DNA from: Clostridium grantii DSM 8605
GTDB lineage: Bacteria; Bacillota; Clostridia; Clostridiales; Clostridiaceae
Assembly: GCF_900129965.1 (NCBI RefSeq)
Contig: NZ_FQXM01000002.1
Span: 62,001-126,000, forward strand
Direction: 5' to 3'
Length of the DNA stretch: 64,000 nucleotides
Under the pieces are notes generated by a model that worked only from the letters and a program-made list of their open reading frames with translations, made no database searches and had not been told where the DNA came from. Shown one piece after another: positions 42,210 through 51,085 of the stretch. A program made the position numbers and the translations under genes. The first letter of the stretch is position 1; each line of letters opens with the position of its first letter.

Positions 42210-43208
42210 TTAATTAACTAAATTTTGGAAATTGTAGTTTTTGATCTTATTATACGAAGAATCTTTTTTTAAAAGATATAGATCTCTTTCTTTATATATA
42301 TTATCCAGAAAAGATTTTGTATCACTGAGAGCTGAATTTACTTTAGGTTTAAGAATGTGGTACTGGTTCAAATCATTTTTAATGGATTTATTCAATTGTT
42401 TTGGAGTTTCTAGCAGTGATATATTTTCGTATATAGCAAAAGTAGGTGAAACACAACTGTGAATTAAACTCTTTACTAAATCATATTCTTCCTTAGTAAA
42501 AAATATGTTTGATGTATCAGAAGTTTTAATTGCATCAACTTTTATTTCCATATCTTCGTAATAATAATAATTTTCTTCCAAGGATTTAATTATTTCAAGT
42601 ATGGAAGATTTGCTATTTGATTCTAAATATTCCGATGATAAACAATAGAGTTTTTCGGACTCGGTAATATACTCTTCAATAAGGTCTACAAGATTACCGT
42701 TTTTATTTAAATTTTCTATTATAAGCTCCTTTTCCTCTAATTTGGTTTTGTTATAATTATAATCAATTACAAGAGAGGATAATTCATTGATATCACTTAT
42801 ATTATTCGAAAATGAGTAGGTTTCTTGAAAATTTTTTAAAAACAATTCAAGTTCATTTAAATCGTAAGAAGAGGTCATGTTGATATAATTAATGCCTTTA
42901 ATAAACTCAGTTTGTGATATGGATTGAAGTTTATTTATTTTATCATTGGCTTTATTATTAAGGGTATTATATGTATAAGTATTATTAAAATGTTGTAACT
43001 TGTTAAAAGCATCATTGAAGTTGTTAGTTTCAATTAAATAATCTATATTGGACAAAATTTTTGATGCTTCATAATAATTTAATAATTGATATCCTATAAT
43101 TAAAAATAGCAAAAAAAAGATTGAAATAAAGGATATAATAATATATTTTATGGGTTTAGATTTTTGATAAATATTTGATTTTTCTAATTTTACTAATGAA
43201 AAATTCAA
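42210..43208 (-). CDS. Membrane-anchored helical protein of unknown function
   Basis: 332 residues from a TTG start behind AGGAGTG. A basic, polar 20-residue N-terminus and one span (about residues 24-45, YIIISFISIFFLLFLIIGY) are followed by an outside region of about 285 residues. That region is Asn/Glu/Leu/Ser-rich and predicted mostly helical, with possible tetratrico-like pairs (IDYLIETNNFNDAFNKLQHF). No lipobox or catalytic motif is present. I do not recognise a family. It is flanked by the ilvBN T-box promoter on one side and the sugar-transporter terminator on the other, so it appears to be a single-gene unit. Confidence 0.8.
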   Translation of the reverse strand: MNFSLVKLEKSNIYQKSKPIKYIIISFISIFFLLFLIIGYQLLNYYEASKILSNIDYLIETNNFNDAFNKLQHFNNTYTYNTLNNKANDKINKLQSISQTEFIKGINYINMTSSYDLNELELFLKNFQETYSFSNNISDINELSSLVIDYNYNKTKLEEKELIIENLNKNGNLVDLIEEYITESEKLYCLSSEYLESNSKSSILEIIKSLEENYYYYEDMEIKVDAIKTSDTSNIFFTKEEYDLVKSLIHSCVSPTFAIYENISLLETPKQLNKSIKNDLNQYHILKPKVNSALSDTKSFLDNIYKERDLYLLKKDSSYNKIKNYNFQNLVN

Positions 43209-43449
43209 ATTAACACTCCTTTCTGATAGATGTAAGATCGGGTTACATTAGAAGATTAATGCTTATGTAAGAAAGTAAGTAAAATGAAAAAACAATACTA
43301 GAAAACTGAAAATAAAAGTGATACTTAAGCCCTTCTAAATTATGTTTCATATTATATTTATTAAGATTCATTTAAGAATAGAATAGAAATATTTGAATTT
43401 TAGATAAATTTAAAATTAATTAATATTAATTTAGTTAAAAATCAGTAAA

Positions 43450-43484
43450 AAAATAAGAGTTTTGATAAACAAAACTCTTATTTT
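43450..43484 (-). terminator. Terminator of the sugar ABC operon, overlapping the last stop codon
   Basis: A perfect 15-base stem (AAAATAAGAGTTTTG and its complement) with a five-base loop, followed on the minus strand by a T run. Confidence 0.9.
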
Positions 43485-44308
43485 ATGCTCCCGGCTGTTA
43501 TAGATTTTATTATATGTTTTTGTGCTACAGCATAGAAAATAATAACAGGTATTATAGCTAGTATTAATCCAGCTAAAGCTAAATGCCATTGCTTAGTGTA
43601 TTCTCCAAAAAAGAAGAAGGTTCTAAGTGGTATTGTTTGTGTGTCGGGTTTGTTTATTACTAATGAAGGTAACAAGAAATCATTCCATATCCAAACTGTA
43701 TTTAAAATTGCAACTGTAACAGAAATAGGTTTTAATAATGGAAATATAATTTTCCAAAAGGTTTGAAATTTGTTGCAGCCATCAATCATTGCAGCTTCAT
43801 CTAACTCTTTAGGTATACCTTTAAGAAAACCATGGTAAAGGAATACGGATAATGAAGTACCAAAACCTAAGTACATAAATACTATACCACCCATATTTAA
43901 TAAATTCAATTTACCCATTACTCTAACAAGGGGTAACATAACTGCTTGAAAGGGAATTAGCATTGATGAAATAAACAAGTAGAATATGAAAGAACTTGCT
44001 TTTGATTTTGTTCTTTCAAGCATCCAAGCTGCCATTGAAGTGAATAATATTATGACGATAACGCTTGTTATTACAACAAATAAAGAATTCCTTAATGCTT
44101 TTAAATAATCTAGTCTATCAAAGGCTTCAACAAAATTATCAAAATTCCAAGCTAAAGGTAGAGCTAAAGTACTTTGAAAAAGCTCTTTCTTAGTTTTAAA
44201 GGCATTTAATATAATTATATAGAAAGGGGATAGATATAATAAAGCTAACATCAGGCTTAAAAGTATTATTGGTAAATTTTTTATTTTAAATTGTTTTTTT
44301 TCTTTCAT
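43478..44308 (-). CDS. Carbohydrate ABC transporter permease (MalG-like)
   Basis: 276 residues with six spans. The cytoplasmic EAA loop that contacts the ATPase reads ELDEAAMIDGCNKFQTFWKIIFPLLKP. The N-terminus KIKNLPIILLSLMLALLYLSPFYIIILNAFKT is typical of CUT1 MalG proteins. Its ATG overlaps the stop of the preceding permease by one base (TAATG). No ATPase gene is in this operon, so it likely borrows a shared MsmX-type ATPase, as is common for CUT1 systems in Firmicutes. Confidence 0.93.
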   Translation of the reverse strand: MKEKKQFKIKNLPIILLSLMLALLYLSPFYIIILNAFKTKKELFQSTLALPLAWNFDNFVEAFDRLDYLKALRNSLFVVITSVIVIILFTSMAAWMLERTKSKASSFIFYLFISSMLIPFQAVMLPLVRVMGKLNLLNMGGIVFMYLGFGTSLSVFLYHGFLKGIPKELDEAAMIDGCNKFQTFWKIIFPLLKPISVTVAILNTVWIWNDFLLPSLVINKPDTQTIPLRTFFFFGEYTKQWHLALAGLILAIIPVIIFYAVAQKHIIKSITAGSIK

Positions 44309-45171
44309 TATACTTCCACCTCATTTTTCTTTGACATATATACTTGAGTAATTGTTATTAATCCAACTATAAAGAAGAAGATTACAGCCTTAGCTTGAGC
44401 TACTCCCATTAAGTTAAATTTGAATGCAGTGTTATATATATTCATTGCCAACATTTGAGTTTGATTAGCTGGACCACCGCCTGTTAAAGATAAGTTTTGA
44501 TCATAAAGTTTAAAGGAGTTTGATAAAGTTAAGAATAAACTTACTGTAAAAGCTGGTCTAACTAAAGGCATTACTATATGCTTAGTTCGTTGAAGTAATG
44601 TAGCACCATCAATTTGAGAAGCCTCTATTAATTCTTGTGGAATATTTTGTAAAGCAGCAATATAAATAACCATCAAATATCCTGCCATTTGCCAAGACAT
44701 TAATATAATAAGTCCATAAAAGCCCGTAGTTTCGTTAGATAACCAACCCAATAACCAACTCTGACCTGTTGCTTTTCCAAGAGTTGCAAATACTTGAGTA
44801 AAAATAAATTGCCATATAAATCCTAGTATAAGTCCACCAATAAGATTTGGCATAAAAAATATTGTTCTTAAGCCATTACTAAATTTTGATTCTCTAGTAA
44901 CCAATAAAGCCAAGCCAAATCCTAAAATATTTAAAACTATAACAGATGCTATTGTAAATTTAGTAGTAAACCAAAAAGATTTACCAAAAGTCGCATCTTT
45001 AAAAGCAACTATATAATTTTCAAAGCCTATCCAATGAATAGAAGAACTAATTCCATTCCAATCCGTAAAAGAATAGTATATGCCTGAAAGTAGTGGTATA
45101 AGTTGAACTACTGTAAAAGCAATTAATACAGGTGCAACGAATATCCAAAATGAGATCTTATTATTTCTCAT
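44308..45171 (-). CDS. Carbohydrate ABC transporter permease (MalF-like)
   Basis: About 287 residues; I prefer ATG 45171 because AGGAG is nine bases upstream, against a GTG two codons earlier that is too close. Six spans, with the EAA motif ELIEASQIDGATLLQRTKHIVMPLVRP, a CUT1 permease feature. It forms the channel with the MalG-like partner. It lies downstream of the binding-protein gene after an intercistronic hairpin. Confidence 0.93.
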   Translation of the reverse strand: MRNNKISFWIFVAPVLIAFTVVQLIPLLSGIYYSFTDWNGISSSIHWIGFENYIVAFKDATFGKSFWFTTKFTIASVIVLNILGFGLALLVTRESKFSNGLRTIFFMPNLIGGLILGFIWQFIFTQVFATLGKATGQSWLLGWLSNETTGFYGLIILMSWQMAGYLMVIYIAALQNIPQELIEASQIDGATLLQRTKHIVMPLVRPAFTVSLFLTLSNSFKLYDQNLSLTGGGPANQTQMLAMNIYNTAFKFNLMGVAQAKAVIFFFIVGLITITQVYMSKKNEVEV

Positions 45172-45210
45172 ATGCACTCACTCCTAACTTAAAATTAATT
45201 TATTGTTATT

Positions 45211-45250
45211 AGAAAAATCCTGGAGGAGCTTTATTAAACTTATCCAGGAT
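45211..45250 (-). terminator. Intercistronic hairpin between binding-protein and permease genes
   Basis: AATCCTGGA (45215-45223) pairs with TCCAGGATT (45242-45250). On the minus strand a T run follows, so it probably terminates part of the transcription and lowers permease relative to binding-protein expression. Confidence 0.75.
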
Positions 45251-45282
45251 TATTTTCTTTTAGTTAATTGATTCTTTTCTTA

Positions 45283-46626
45283 TTATTTTCTTGCTTCAGC
45301 CCAAGTTGCTTTAGCATTTTCTACTAATTTGTCCCAAGTTAAATCGCCAGCGATATAAAGTTGGATATCAGCACCTAATTTATCCATACCCCATCCAGTA
45401 GGGTATCCCATGAATACCCAAGGCATTGTATTTCCTTCGTTAGAGTATCTTAATACTTCTTTAGCTAATGGATCACTTGGTTGTAAATTATCAGCTTCGT
45501 AACCTTTAAAAGCAGGTATAAATTTAAAATCATTGATAATCATATCTTTACCAGCATCTGAGGTATATAACCAATTCAAGAAATCTTTAGCGGCAGCTTT
45601 TTGAGCATCATCTTTAGTGCTATTTATAGCCCAATACATTGGGATACCAACTGGAATAGAACCTTCTTTTACACCATCGATAGGCATTGGTAAAATTCCT
45701 ATATTTTGAGCAAGTTCTGAGTCAATTCCATCAACTGAACCGAATGCCCAGTTTCCTTGTTGAATAATAGCAACTGTACCTAAAGAGAATTTTTGTTCTA
45801 CTTGAGTTGAGTAATCAACGCTATTTATAGAACCGTTTTTACCATCAGGTTTAAATGCATATTTGATTTGTAAATCTAAAAGTTTTTGTAAACCTTCGTT
45901 TTGAGTAAATCCAATTTCTTTAGCATTAAAAGCATCAACAACGGTATCAAATTCATTAGCGAAAGCTACATTAGATAAATGCAAACCTGTTACCCAAGTT
46001 TCTTTACCAGGTAAAGCAAAAACAGCATCAAGTCCTAAATCTGCCTTTTTAGAATCTAATGTTTCAACAGCTTTTTGCAAATCAGCAAAAGTTTTTATAG
46101 AAGCTGCATCTATTCCAGCTTTTTCAAATATTCCTTTATTGTAAATAAATCCATAACCTTCTTGATTAAAAGGCATTCCAACTACTTTTCCATCAAGAGA
46201 AACAGCATCTAATGAACCGTCAAAAGCTTGGGAGATCCATGGTTCTGATGATAAATCTTCAAGTTTTTCAGCCCAATCCAAAGCATCTTGTGTTCCACCA
46301 ATGTTATAAATAGTAGGTTCTTCACCAGAAGCAAATTTAGATTTTAAAGCAGCACCATAATCATCTCCACCACCAACAGTTTGTACATTAATTGTAACAT
46401 TTGGGTTTTCAGAAACATAAGTATCAACGGCAGCTTCTAGAGCATCTTTAGATTCAACTTTGAACTGAAAAATATCAAATTCCACTTTTTCAGCAGGTGC
46501 TTCAGTTTCAGCTCCTTCATTTTTTGTGTTTGAGTTATTGCTATTATTACTACCACATCCAGCTAAAACCCCAACAGATAAAACTAACGCACTTACTAAA
46601 GCTAAAAGTCTTTTTGTTTTTTTCAT
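45283..46626 (-). CDS. Sugar ABC transporter substrate-binding lipoprotein
   Basis: 447 residues. A lipoprotein signal peptide MKKTKRLLALVSALVLSVGV ends in the lipobox LAGC (Cys near residue 24), followed by an Asn/Ser/Glu linker. The body is a family 1 solute-binding protein (EEPTIYNIGGTQDALDWAEKL, GKVVGMPFNQEGYGFIYNKGI, AAAKDFLNWLYTSDAGKDMI). The ligand is unknown; the family covers oligosaccharides and disaccharides. It is the first gene of the operon, under a consensus promoter with a LacI-type operator. Confidence 0.95.
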   Translation of the reverse strand: MKKTKRLLALVSALVLSVGVLAGCGSNNSNNSNTKNEGAETEAPAEKVEFDIFQFKVESKDALEAAVDTYVSENPNVTINVQTVGGGDDYGAALKSKFASGEEPTIYNIGGTQDALDWAEKLEDLSSEPWISQAFDGSLDAVSLDGKVVGMPFNQEGYGFIYNKGIFEKAGIDAASIKTFADLQKAVETLDSKKADLGLDAVFALPGKETWVTGLHLSNVAFANEFDTVVDAFNAKEIGFTQNEGLQKLLDLQIKYAFKPDGKNGSINSVDYSTQVEQKFSLGTVAIIQQGNWAFGSVDGIDSELAQNIGILPMPIDGVKEGSIPVGIPMYWAINSTKDDAQKAAAKDFLNWLYTSDAGKDMIINDFKFIPAFKGYEADNLQPSDPLAKEVLRYSNEGNTMPWVFMGYPTGWGMDKLGADIQLYIAGDLTWDKLVENAKATWAEARK

Positions 46627-46669
46627 AATACCCCTCCATAAAATAAAGATTATATTTTAAATTTGTTGC

Positions 46670-46681
46670 GCAATCGTTTGC
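46670..46681. promoter_or_regulatory. LacI-type operator of the sugar ABC operon
   Basis: GCAATCGTTTGC is palindromic in its outer four bases and in the central CG, as LacI/GalR operators are. It starts 10 bases after the -10 box. It is flanked by a further short palindrome TTGCGCAA (46666-46673). Confidence 0.65.
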
Positions 46682-46690
46682 ACTATCTTA

Positions 46691-46719
46691 ATTATAAATC
46701 CTTTTTCTCAAAGTGTCAA
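46691..46719 (-). promoter_or_regulatory. Consensus promoter of the sugar ABC operon
   Basis: On the minus strand TTGACA (46719-46714) and TATAAT (46696-46691) are exactly 17 bases apart, a full sigma-A consensus. Confidence 0.92.
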
Positions 46720-46819
46720 ATACTATTATTAGTTTTTTTAAGAAAATTTCACTAAATTTATTATTTGAATTAATATATATTTAATTTATTATAGAGTTTT
46801 AGTGTGTATTGGATTTTAG

Positions 46820-46847
46820 TTGACAATACAAAACTACAATGTATAAT
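46820..46847 (+). promoter_or_regulatory. Promoter of the rhodanese lipoprotein gene
   Basis: TTGACA (46820-46825) and TATAAT (46842-46847) are 16 bases apart. Confidence 0.85.
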
Positions 46848-46896
46848 ACTCTTAAAGAAAACCTGTATTTAAGTATATAAAGAAAAGAGGGAGATT

Positions 46897-47535
46897 ATGA
46901 AAAAAATAATTATGCTTACTTTAATAATTTCAACTTTCCTTGTAGTAGGATGCAAGAGCTATAATATTGGGAATGAAAAAAGTAATAAAAAAGGGTTGGT
47001 TTTTCAAGGAAAGATAGTAGAAAAAACGGATGGATACAATTTTATTGTTAGGGATTTGAATAATGGAGATTTGATTTCTTTAAATATTACTGATGAAATT
47101 GAAGTTATGGATAATATTTCTAGTGATTTTAAAGTAGGTAATTTGGTTAAGTTTGAAGCGGATGCAGAAGTTATGGAGAGTTGGCCTTTAAAAGTAAATT
47201 TATATAAAATAATTGATAATGAAGATGTAACTTATATAAAAATAGATCAAGCTTTGGCTAAAAAGTTGATGGATACTCAAGATGTAATTGTACTGGATGT
47301 TAGAACTATTGATGAGTATAATGAGGGAAATATTAAAAATTCAGTATTGCTACCAGTAGACAATATAGAACTAGAAGTAGATAAAGTAATACCAAATAAA
47401 GATTCTACAATCTTGGTATATTGTAGAAGTGGCAACAGAAGTAAAACTGCTAGTAAAAAACTTATAGACTTAGGATATAGAAATGTATATGATTTTGGTG
47501 GGATAAACACTTGGGAATATGAACTAAATAAATAA
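46897..47535 (+). CDS. Lipoprotein with C-terminal rhodanese domain
   Basis: 212 residues. A short signal peptide ends in the lipobox VVGC (Cys near residue 19). Residues about 30-105 form a small beta domain (FQGKIVEKTDGYNFIVRDL) that looks like an OB-type fold. Residues about 115-212 are a rhodanese domain (VLDVRTIDEYNEGNIKNSVL, LVYCRSGNRSKTASKKLIDLGYRNVYDFGG) with the catalytic Cys in CRSGNR. It would transfer sulfur on the outer face of the membrane, next to a small redox protein gene (DUF1858). Physiological acceptor unknown. Confidence 0.9.
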   Translation: MKKIIMLTLIISTFLVVGCKSYNIGNEKSNKKGLVFQGKIVEKTDGYNFIVRDLNNGDLISLNITDEIEVMDNISSDFKVGNLVKFEADAEVMESWPLKVNLYKIIDNEDVTYIKIDQALAKKLMDTQDVIVLDVRTIDEYNEGNIKNSVLLPVDNIELEVDKVIPNKDSTILVYCRSGNRSKTASKKLIDLGYRNVYDFGGINTWEYELNK

Positions 47536-47536
47536 A

Positions 47537-47564
47537 AAAGGCTTCCATATTTAGGGAAGCCTTT
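47537..47564. terminator. Bidirectional terminator
   Basis: AAAGGCTTCC pairs with GGAAGCCTTT around an eight-base loop, between two convergent genes. Confidence 0.85.
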
Positions 47565-47580
47565 GTATGTTTAGTAATTA

Positions 47581-47775
47581 TTAAGCTATAGCGTTGTTTA
47601 AAGCTTCTATTAATTTGTCAGCGTCTAAACCGTGTACTGCAGCAGCTTCTTCTAATGTTTCAGCTTGAGCTGATGGACATCCAACACAACCCATACCAAA
47701 ACTCATTAAAGTTTGAACTGTTTCTGGATAATTTCTTACTACGTCGCCAATTGTATTTTCTTTTACTATTTTCAT
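47581..47775 (-). CDS. DUF1858 small redox-disulfide protein
   Basis: 64 residues. TIGDVVRNYPETVQTLMSFG is followed by MGCVGC, the CxxC pair that defines these hybrid-cluster-associated disulfide proteins, and the helix ETLEEAAAVHGLDADKLIEALN. They are found mainly in anaerobes. GGAGG precedes the ATG. The function is unproven. Confidence 0.92.
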   Translation of the reverse strand: MKIVKENTIGDVVRNYPETVQTLMSFGMGCVGCPSAQAETLEEAAAVHGLDADKLIEALNNAIA

Positions 47776-47843
47776 ATTGAAATACCTCCTAGTATTTTTC
47801 TTTTTTATTTAATTCCCAGTGCTTAACTGAGGATTATGTATAT

Positions 47844-47871
47844 AGTATAACATAAAAAATAAAAAAAACAA
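47844..47871 (-). promoter_or_regulatory. Possible promoter of the DUF1858 gene
   Basis: On the minus strand TTGTTT (47871-47866) and TATACT (47849-47844) are 16 bases apart. Confidence 0.45.
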
Positions 47872-47899
47872 TGTCACATTTGTTACAGAAATGAAAATT

Positions 47900-49771
47900 T
47901 TAATTTAACCTGTCCAAAAGATTTTTTGAAATTATGATATCAGAAATTTTAAGTTCTTGTTGATATTTATCAATTATATTTTTGTAATTAGATATATTTA
48001 ATTCTTTTTCTGATTCAATATTATAAACTATTTTTTTGTCACTGAAATAATAATAATCATCAGTAACTATGGAACCATTACGAAGAACAGCATAACCGTA
48101 AGTACAGTTTAATAAGTCTTTACCAAGTGAGTATTTAGAATCCAAACCTAATAAATTTATCATAGTGGGCATTATGTCAATCTGTCCACCAGTGGTATTA
48201 TTAACACTTCCTTCATTTAAACCTGAGTAATGTAAAATTAAAGGGACCTTTTGAAGCTTAATCCATTCCGTATCAGAATACTCCAAGTTTAAATAATTCA
48301 ATAAATCTGTTTTTTTATTTAAGGGTACTGCAAAGTGATCTCCATAGATTGCTAAGACGGAGGTTTCGTATAAATCCCTATTTTTTAATTCGTTTATTAA
48401 TACGCCTATTGATTGATCAGCGTAATGAGCAGCTTTTATATAATCACCTATGAAAGTGCCTTCATAAGCACCAACGTTAAAACCGTACTCTTCAAATCCC
48501 TCAAAAGGATAATGAGTAGTAAGGGTTATTAAAAAACTGTAAAAAGGTTTGGAAGTATCAAACTTATCAAAGGTTTGTTTGAAAAATGAAATATCGCTTA
48601 AAGCAGTGTTGTCCCAACCCATAAGATCATCCATGTTATAGTAAGAGGAATCAATAAATTTATCAAATTCTAATGTTTCGTACATTTGACGCCTATTCCA
48701 AAAAATTGATGAAAAACCATGGCATACATATGAATTATAACCATTTTCATTAACTAACTTAGCTAGGGAAGGATAGTTATTTTCTGCGTATCTATAGTAC
48801 ACAGAACCCTCTTTTAAAGGATAAAGAGAGGTATTGCATAAAAACTCTGCATCTGAAGTACTTCCGTCTTCAATTTGATAATACAAGTTGTTGAAATAGA
48901 TGCTTTCTTTTAAAAGTTTGTTTATATTAGGGGTTATTTCTTTGCCGTTAATAGTTTTACCTATAATAAATTCTTGTAAAGCTTCTACTTGTACCACAAT
49001 TAAGTTCTTTTTTTTGGCAATACCGTAATATTTATTTTGTGAATTATAATTTTTAGTTTCATAATAATTATTAAGGAGGCTCAAGTCACTCTTACTAACG
49101 ATTGTATTATTGGTTTTGTCTTCAAAATAATATTTTATATCATAATAATGAGCATATAAAAGACCCATTTTCCTAGTTACATATCTAGAATTATCCGTAT
49201 GTTTTTGAATGTTAGATATGTGGTAACTAGTTTGAAATAGAAAAAAGGATATACACAAAAAAATAAATGAGTATTGAAACGAATATTTTATTCTTTTTCT
49301 ATATAAATGAGTTTTATTGAATTCTTTGCTTATGTAAAATAAAAAAGGTAGATCTATTAGGTAAATAATATCAGTGAATTTAAATAATCCTAAAATTGAA
49401 TTATTAACACTAGTAACAAGATTGAAATCGAAGCTAGAAAAAACAGGTATACTAATTAATTTTCTATAGTACCTAAAAAAATTAGTGTCCACCAATAGCA
49501 AAACTGATATTAAAAAAGAAAATACAATAATTTTTTTATTTATATTTATTTTTGGGATGAGTATTATTAAGAAAAAAATAAAGAATAGTGAACTGAGAGT
49601 TCCTAAAAGCATATTAAAATTACTTCTGGATACTAAAGGAAGATTATTTAATCCAGTAGTAAATTGAAAATAAATACATTTTAATATATTCGAAATAAAA
49701 AACAAATAAAGCAATGTATATTTGTTTTCTTTCAAAGGAAGAGCGCCATGGATATTTATTTTTGTTTCCAT
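47900..49771 (-). CDS. ltaS: Lipoteichoic acid synthase family protein
   Basis: 623 residues. Five N-terminal spans (about residues 19-205) precede an extracellular sulfatase-fold domain. The active site is visible as VVQVEALQEFIIGK (metal-binding Glu) and EDGSTSDAEFLCNTSLYP, with the catalytic Thr in STSDAEF. Also present are NRRQMYETLEFDKF and VLAIYGDHFAVPLNK (metal-binding Asp/His). The enzyme polymerises glycerol-phosphate from phosphatidylglycerol onto a glycolipid anchor. It follows a glycolipid-synthase-like gene by 24 bases. Clostridia may carry several LtaS paralogues, so this could be a specialised copy. Confidence 0.9.
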   Translation of the reverse strand: METKINIHGALPLKENKYTLLYLFFISNILKCIYFQFTTGLNNLPLVSRSNFNMLLGTLSSLFFIFFLIILIPKININKKIIVFSFLISVLLLVDTNFFRYYRKLISIPVFSSFDFNLVTSVNNSILGLFKFTDIIYLIDLPFLFYISKEFNKTHLYRKRIKYSFQYSFIFLCISFFLFQTSYHISNIQKHTDNSRYVTRKMGLLYAHYYDIKYYFEDKTNNTIVSKSDLSLLNNYYETKNYNSQNKYYGIAKKKNLIVVQVEALQEFIIGKTINGKEITPNINKLLKESIYFNNLYYQIEDGSTSDAEFLCNTSLYPLKEGSVYYRYAENNYPSLAKLVNENGYNSYVCHGFSSIFWNRRQMYETLEFDKFIDSSYYNMDDLMGWDNTALSDISFFKQTFDKFDTSKPFYSFLITLTTHYPFEGFEEYGFNVGAYEGTFIGDYIKAAHYADQSIGVLINELKNRDLYETSVLAIYGDHFAVPLNKKTDLLNYLNLEYSDTEWIKLQKVPLILHYSGLNEGSVNNTTGGQIDIMPTMINLLGLDSKYSLGKDLLNCTYGYAVLRNGSIVTDDYYYFSDKKIVYNIESEKELNISNYKNIIDKYQQELKISDIIISKNLLDRLN

Positions 49772-49795
49772 AAATATTCTCCTAACTGTTATAAA

Positions 49796-50905
49796 TTATA
49801 TGACCTTTTCTAAGTTATCAATTATAAACTTAGATATTTTTTCGGAAACCTGAAGATCTCTATAATTTGATTGGTTTTGTCTTATTTGGTTTAATAGAAT
49901 ACAATTATTATCTATTAATTGGTTTACAGTGGAAGGTAAGTTTTTAAAGTTGTCACAATACAAACCTAATTTATTATTAAGAATAAATTCAGGGTTTTCT
50001 TTTTCTTGTCCTGGAAAGGTACCTGAAACAATGATAGGTAGACAACAATTAATTGCCTCCATTAATACATTTGGACTGCCACGTGCGATTAAAACATCAG
50101 AATTAATCATATATTTTTCAACATTATTAACATAGCCAAGAATTTCTATATTATCTTTATAATTTGACTTTAAAGTTAAATTTAATAGTTTTTTTAATTT
50201 CTCATTTCTTCCAGTAATAATGATTACTTTACAATTAAAATTTGAAAGTAGGATTTCGGCAGTATTTTTAACATGTCCATTACCTTCGCAACCATTCATG
50301 ATTAAAAAAGTTATTTTCTCATTTGTAGAAGAGTATTTTTCTTTTTTTAATTGGCAGAAGTTATCTCTAACAGGGAGATTAAATAGCATAATTCTATTCT
50401 CAGGAACTCCGTAGGATTTAACTCTTTCTACAGCTTCAAGAGTAGGGCATATTGTATACATTGCATTTGGATCTGTCCATAAAGGGGATATGGAAATTAG
50501 ATCAGCTATTTGGGTTACAACTGGAATATCTAAAGATTCTTCTTGAATAATTTTAACAATAGAACCTACAAAGGCAGCATGGACGGAAATTATCATATCA
50601 GGTTTAAATGAATATATAATATCTAAAAATTTTTTCCTTATAACTTTTGATGTAAAGTTATTTATTTTATCATATTTTAATGAAGCTAGCTTATAAAAAA
50701 CACCCCAAACAGGTTTGGCGTATATGGTTAAAGGAATATATGATTTACCCGCGACTTGACCAAGTCTTCCAGCTAAATCGAAACCTTCTATAATCTTTAT
50801 TTCAGTATCTGGTGATATAACTCCTATTTTATTGCAGATAGCTTCAGTGATACTTTTATGACCATGACCAGTTAGTTCTGATGATATAAATAATATACGA
50901 GGCAT
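49796..50905 (-). CDS. MGD1/UgtP-type diacylglycerol glycosyltransferase
   Basis: 369 residues, GT28 fold. The N-terminal MPRILFISSELTGHGHKSITEAI and WGVFYKL blocks fit the acceptor-binding half of MGDG-synthase-like enzymes. The C-terminal nucleotide-sugar half shows FLIMNGCEGNGHVKNTAEIL, DVLIARGSPNVLMEAINC and the exit loop FPGQEKENPEFIL, a close match to family proteins that use GQE..NP. It probably glycosylates diacylglycerol to give the glycolipid anchor that LtaS, encoded next, extends. It has its own promoter at 50968-50997. Donor sugar unknown. Confidence 0.85.
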   Translation of the reverse strand: MPRILFISSELTGHGHKSITEAICNKIGVISPDTEIKIIEGFDLAGRLGQVAGKSYIPLTIYAKPVWGVFYKLASLKYDKINNFTSKVIRKKFLDIIYSFKPDMIISVHAAFVGSIVKIIQEESLDIPVVTQIADLISISPLWTDPNAMYTICPTLEAVERVKSYGVPENRIMLFNLPVRDNFCQLKKEKYSSTNEKITFLIMNGCEGNGHVKNTAEILLSNFNCKVIIITGRNEKLKKLLNLTLKSNYKDNIEILGYVNNVEKYMINSDVLIARGSPNVLMEAINCCLPIIVSGTFPGQEKENPEFILNNKLGLYCDNFKNLPSTVNQLIDNNCILLNQIRQNQSNYRDLQVSEKISKFIIDNLEKVI

Positions 50906-50967
50906 GAAAATTAAAATCTCCTTTACATAATAAATTTATAATGGAAGTAGAATTACAAACTAACCTT

Positions 50968-50997
50968 ATTATAGCAACAATGTCATATAAATATCAA
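50968..50997 (-). promoter_or_regulatory. Promoter of the glycosyltransferase-LTA synthase operon
   Basis: On the minus strand TTGATA (50997-50992) and TATAAT (50973-50968) are 18 bases apart. Confidence 0.7.
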
Positions 50998-51085
50998 TAT
51001 ATATATAAGTTAAATTCATAACTTTTATATTGCATATAGTTTGTGATATAATTTTACTATAAAGATTAGGGGAGCGTAGATTGAT

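Noticed and set aside
42210..46896. Link between the sugar ABC operon and lacZ as one lactose system
   Set aside because: They are 9 kb apart, oppositely oriented, and lacZ lacks the GCAAWCGWTTGC operator.
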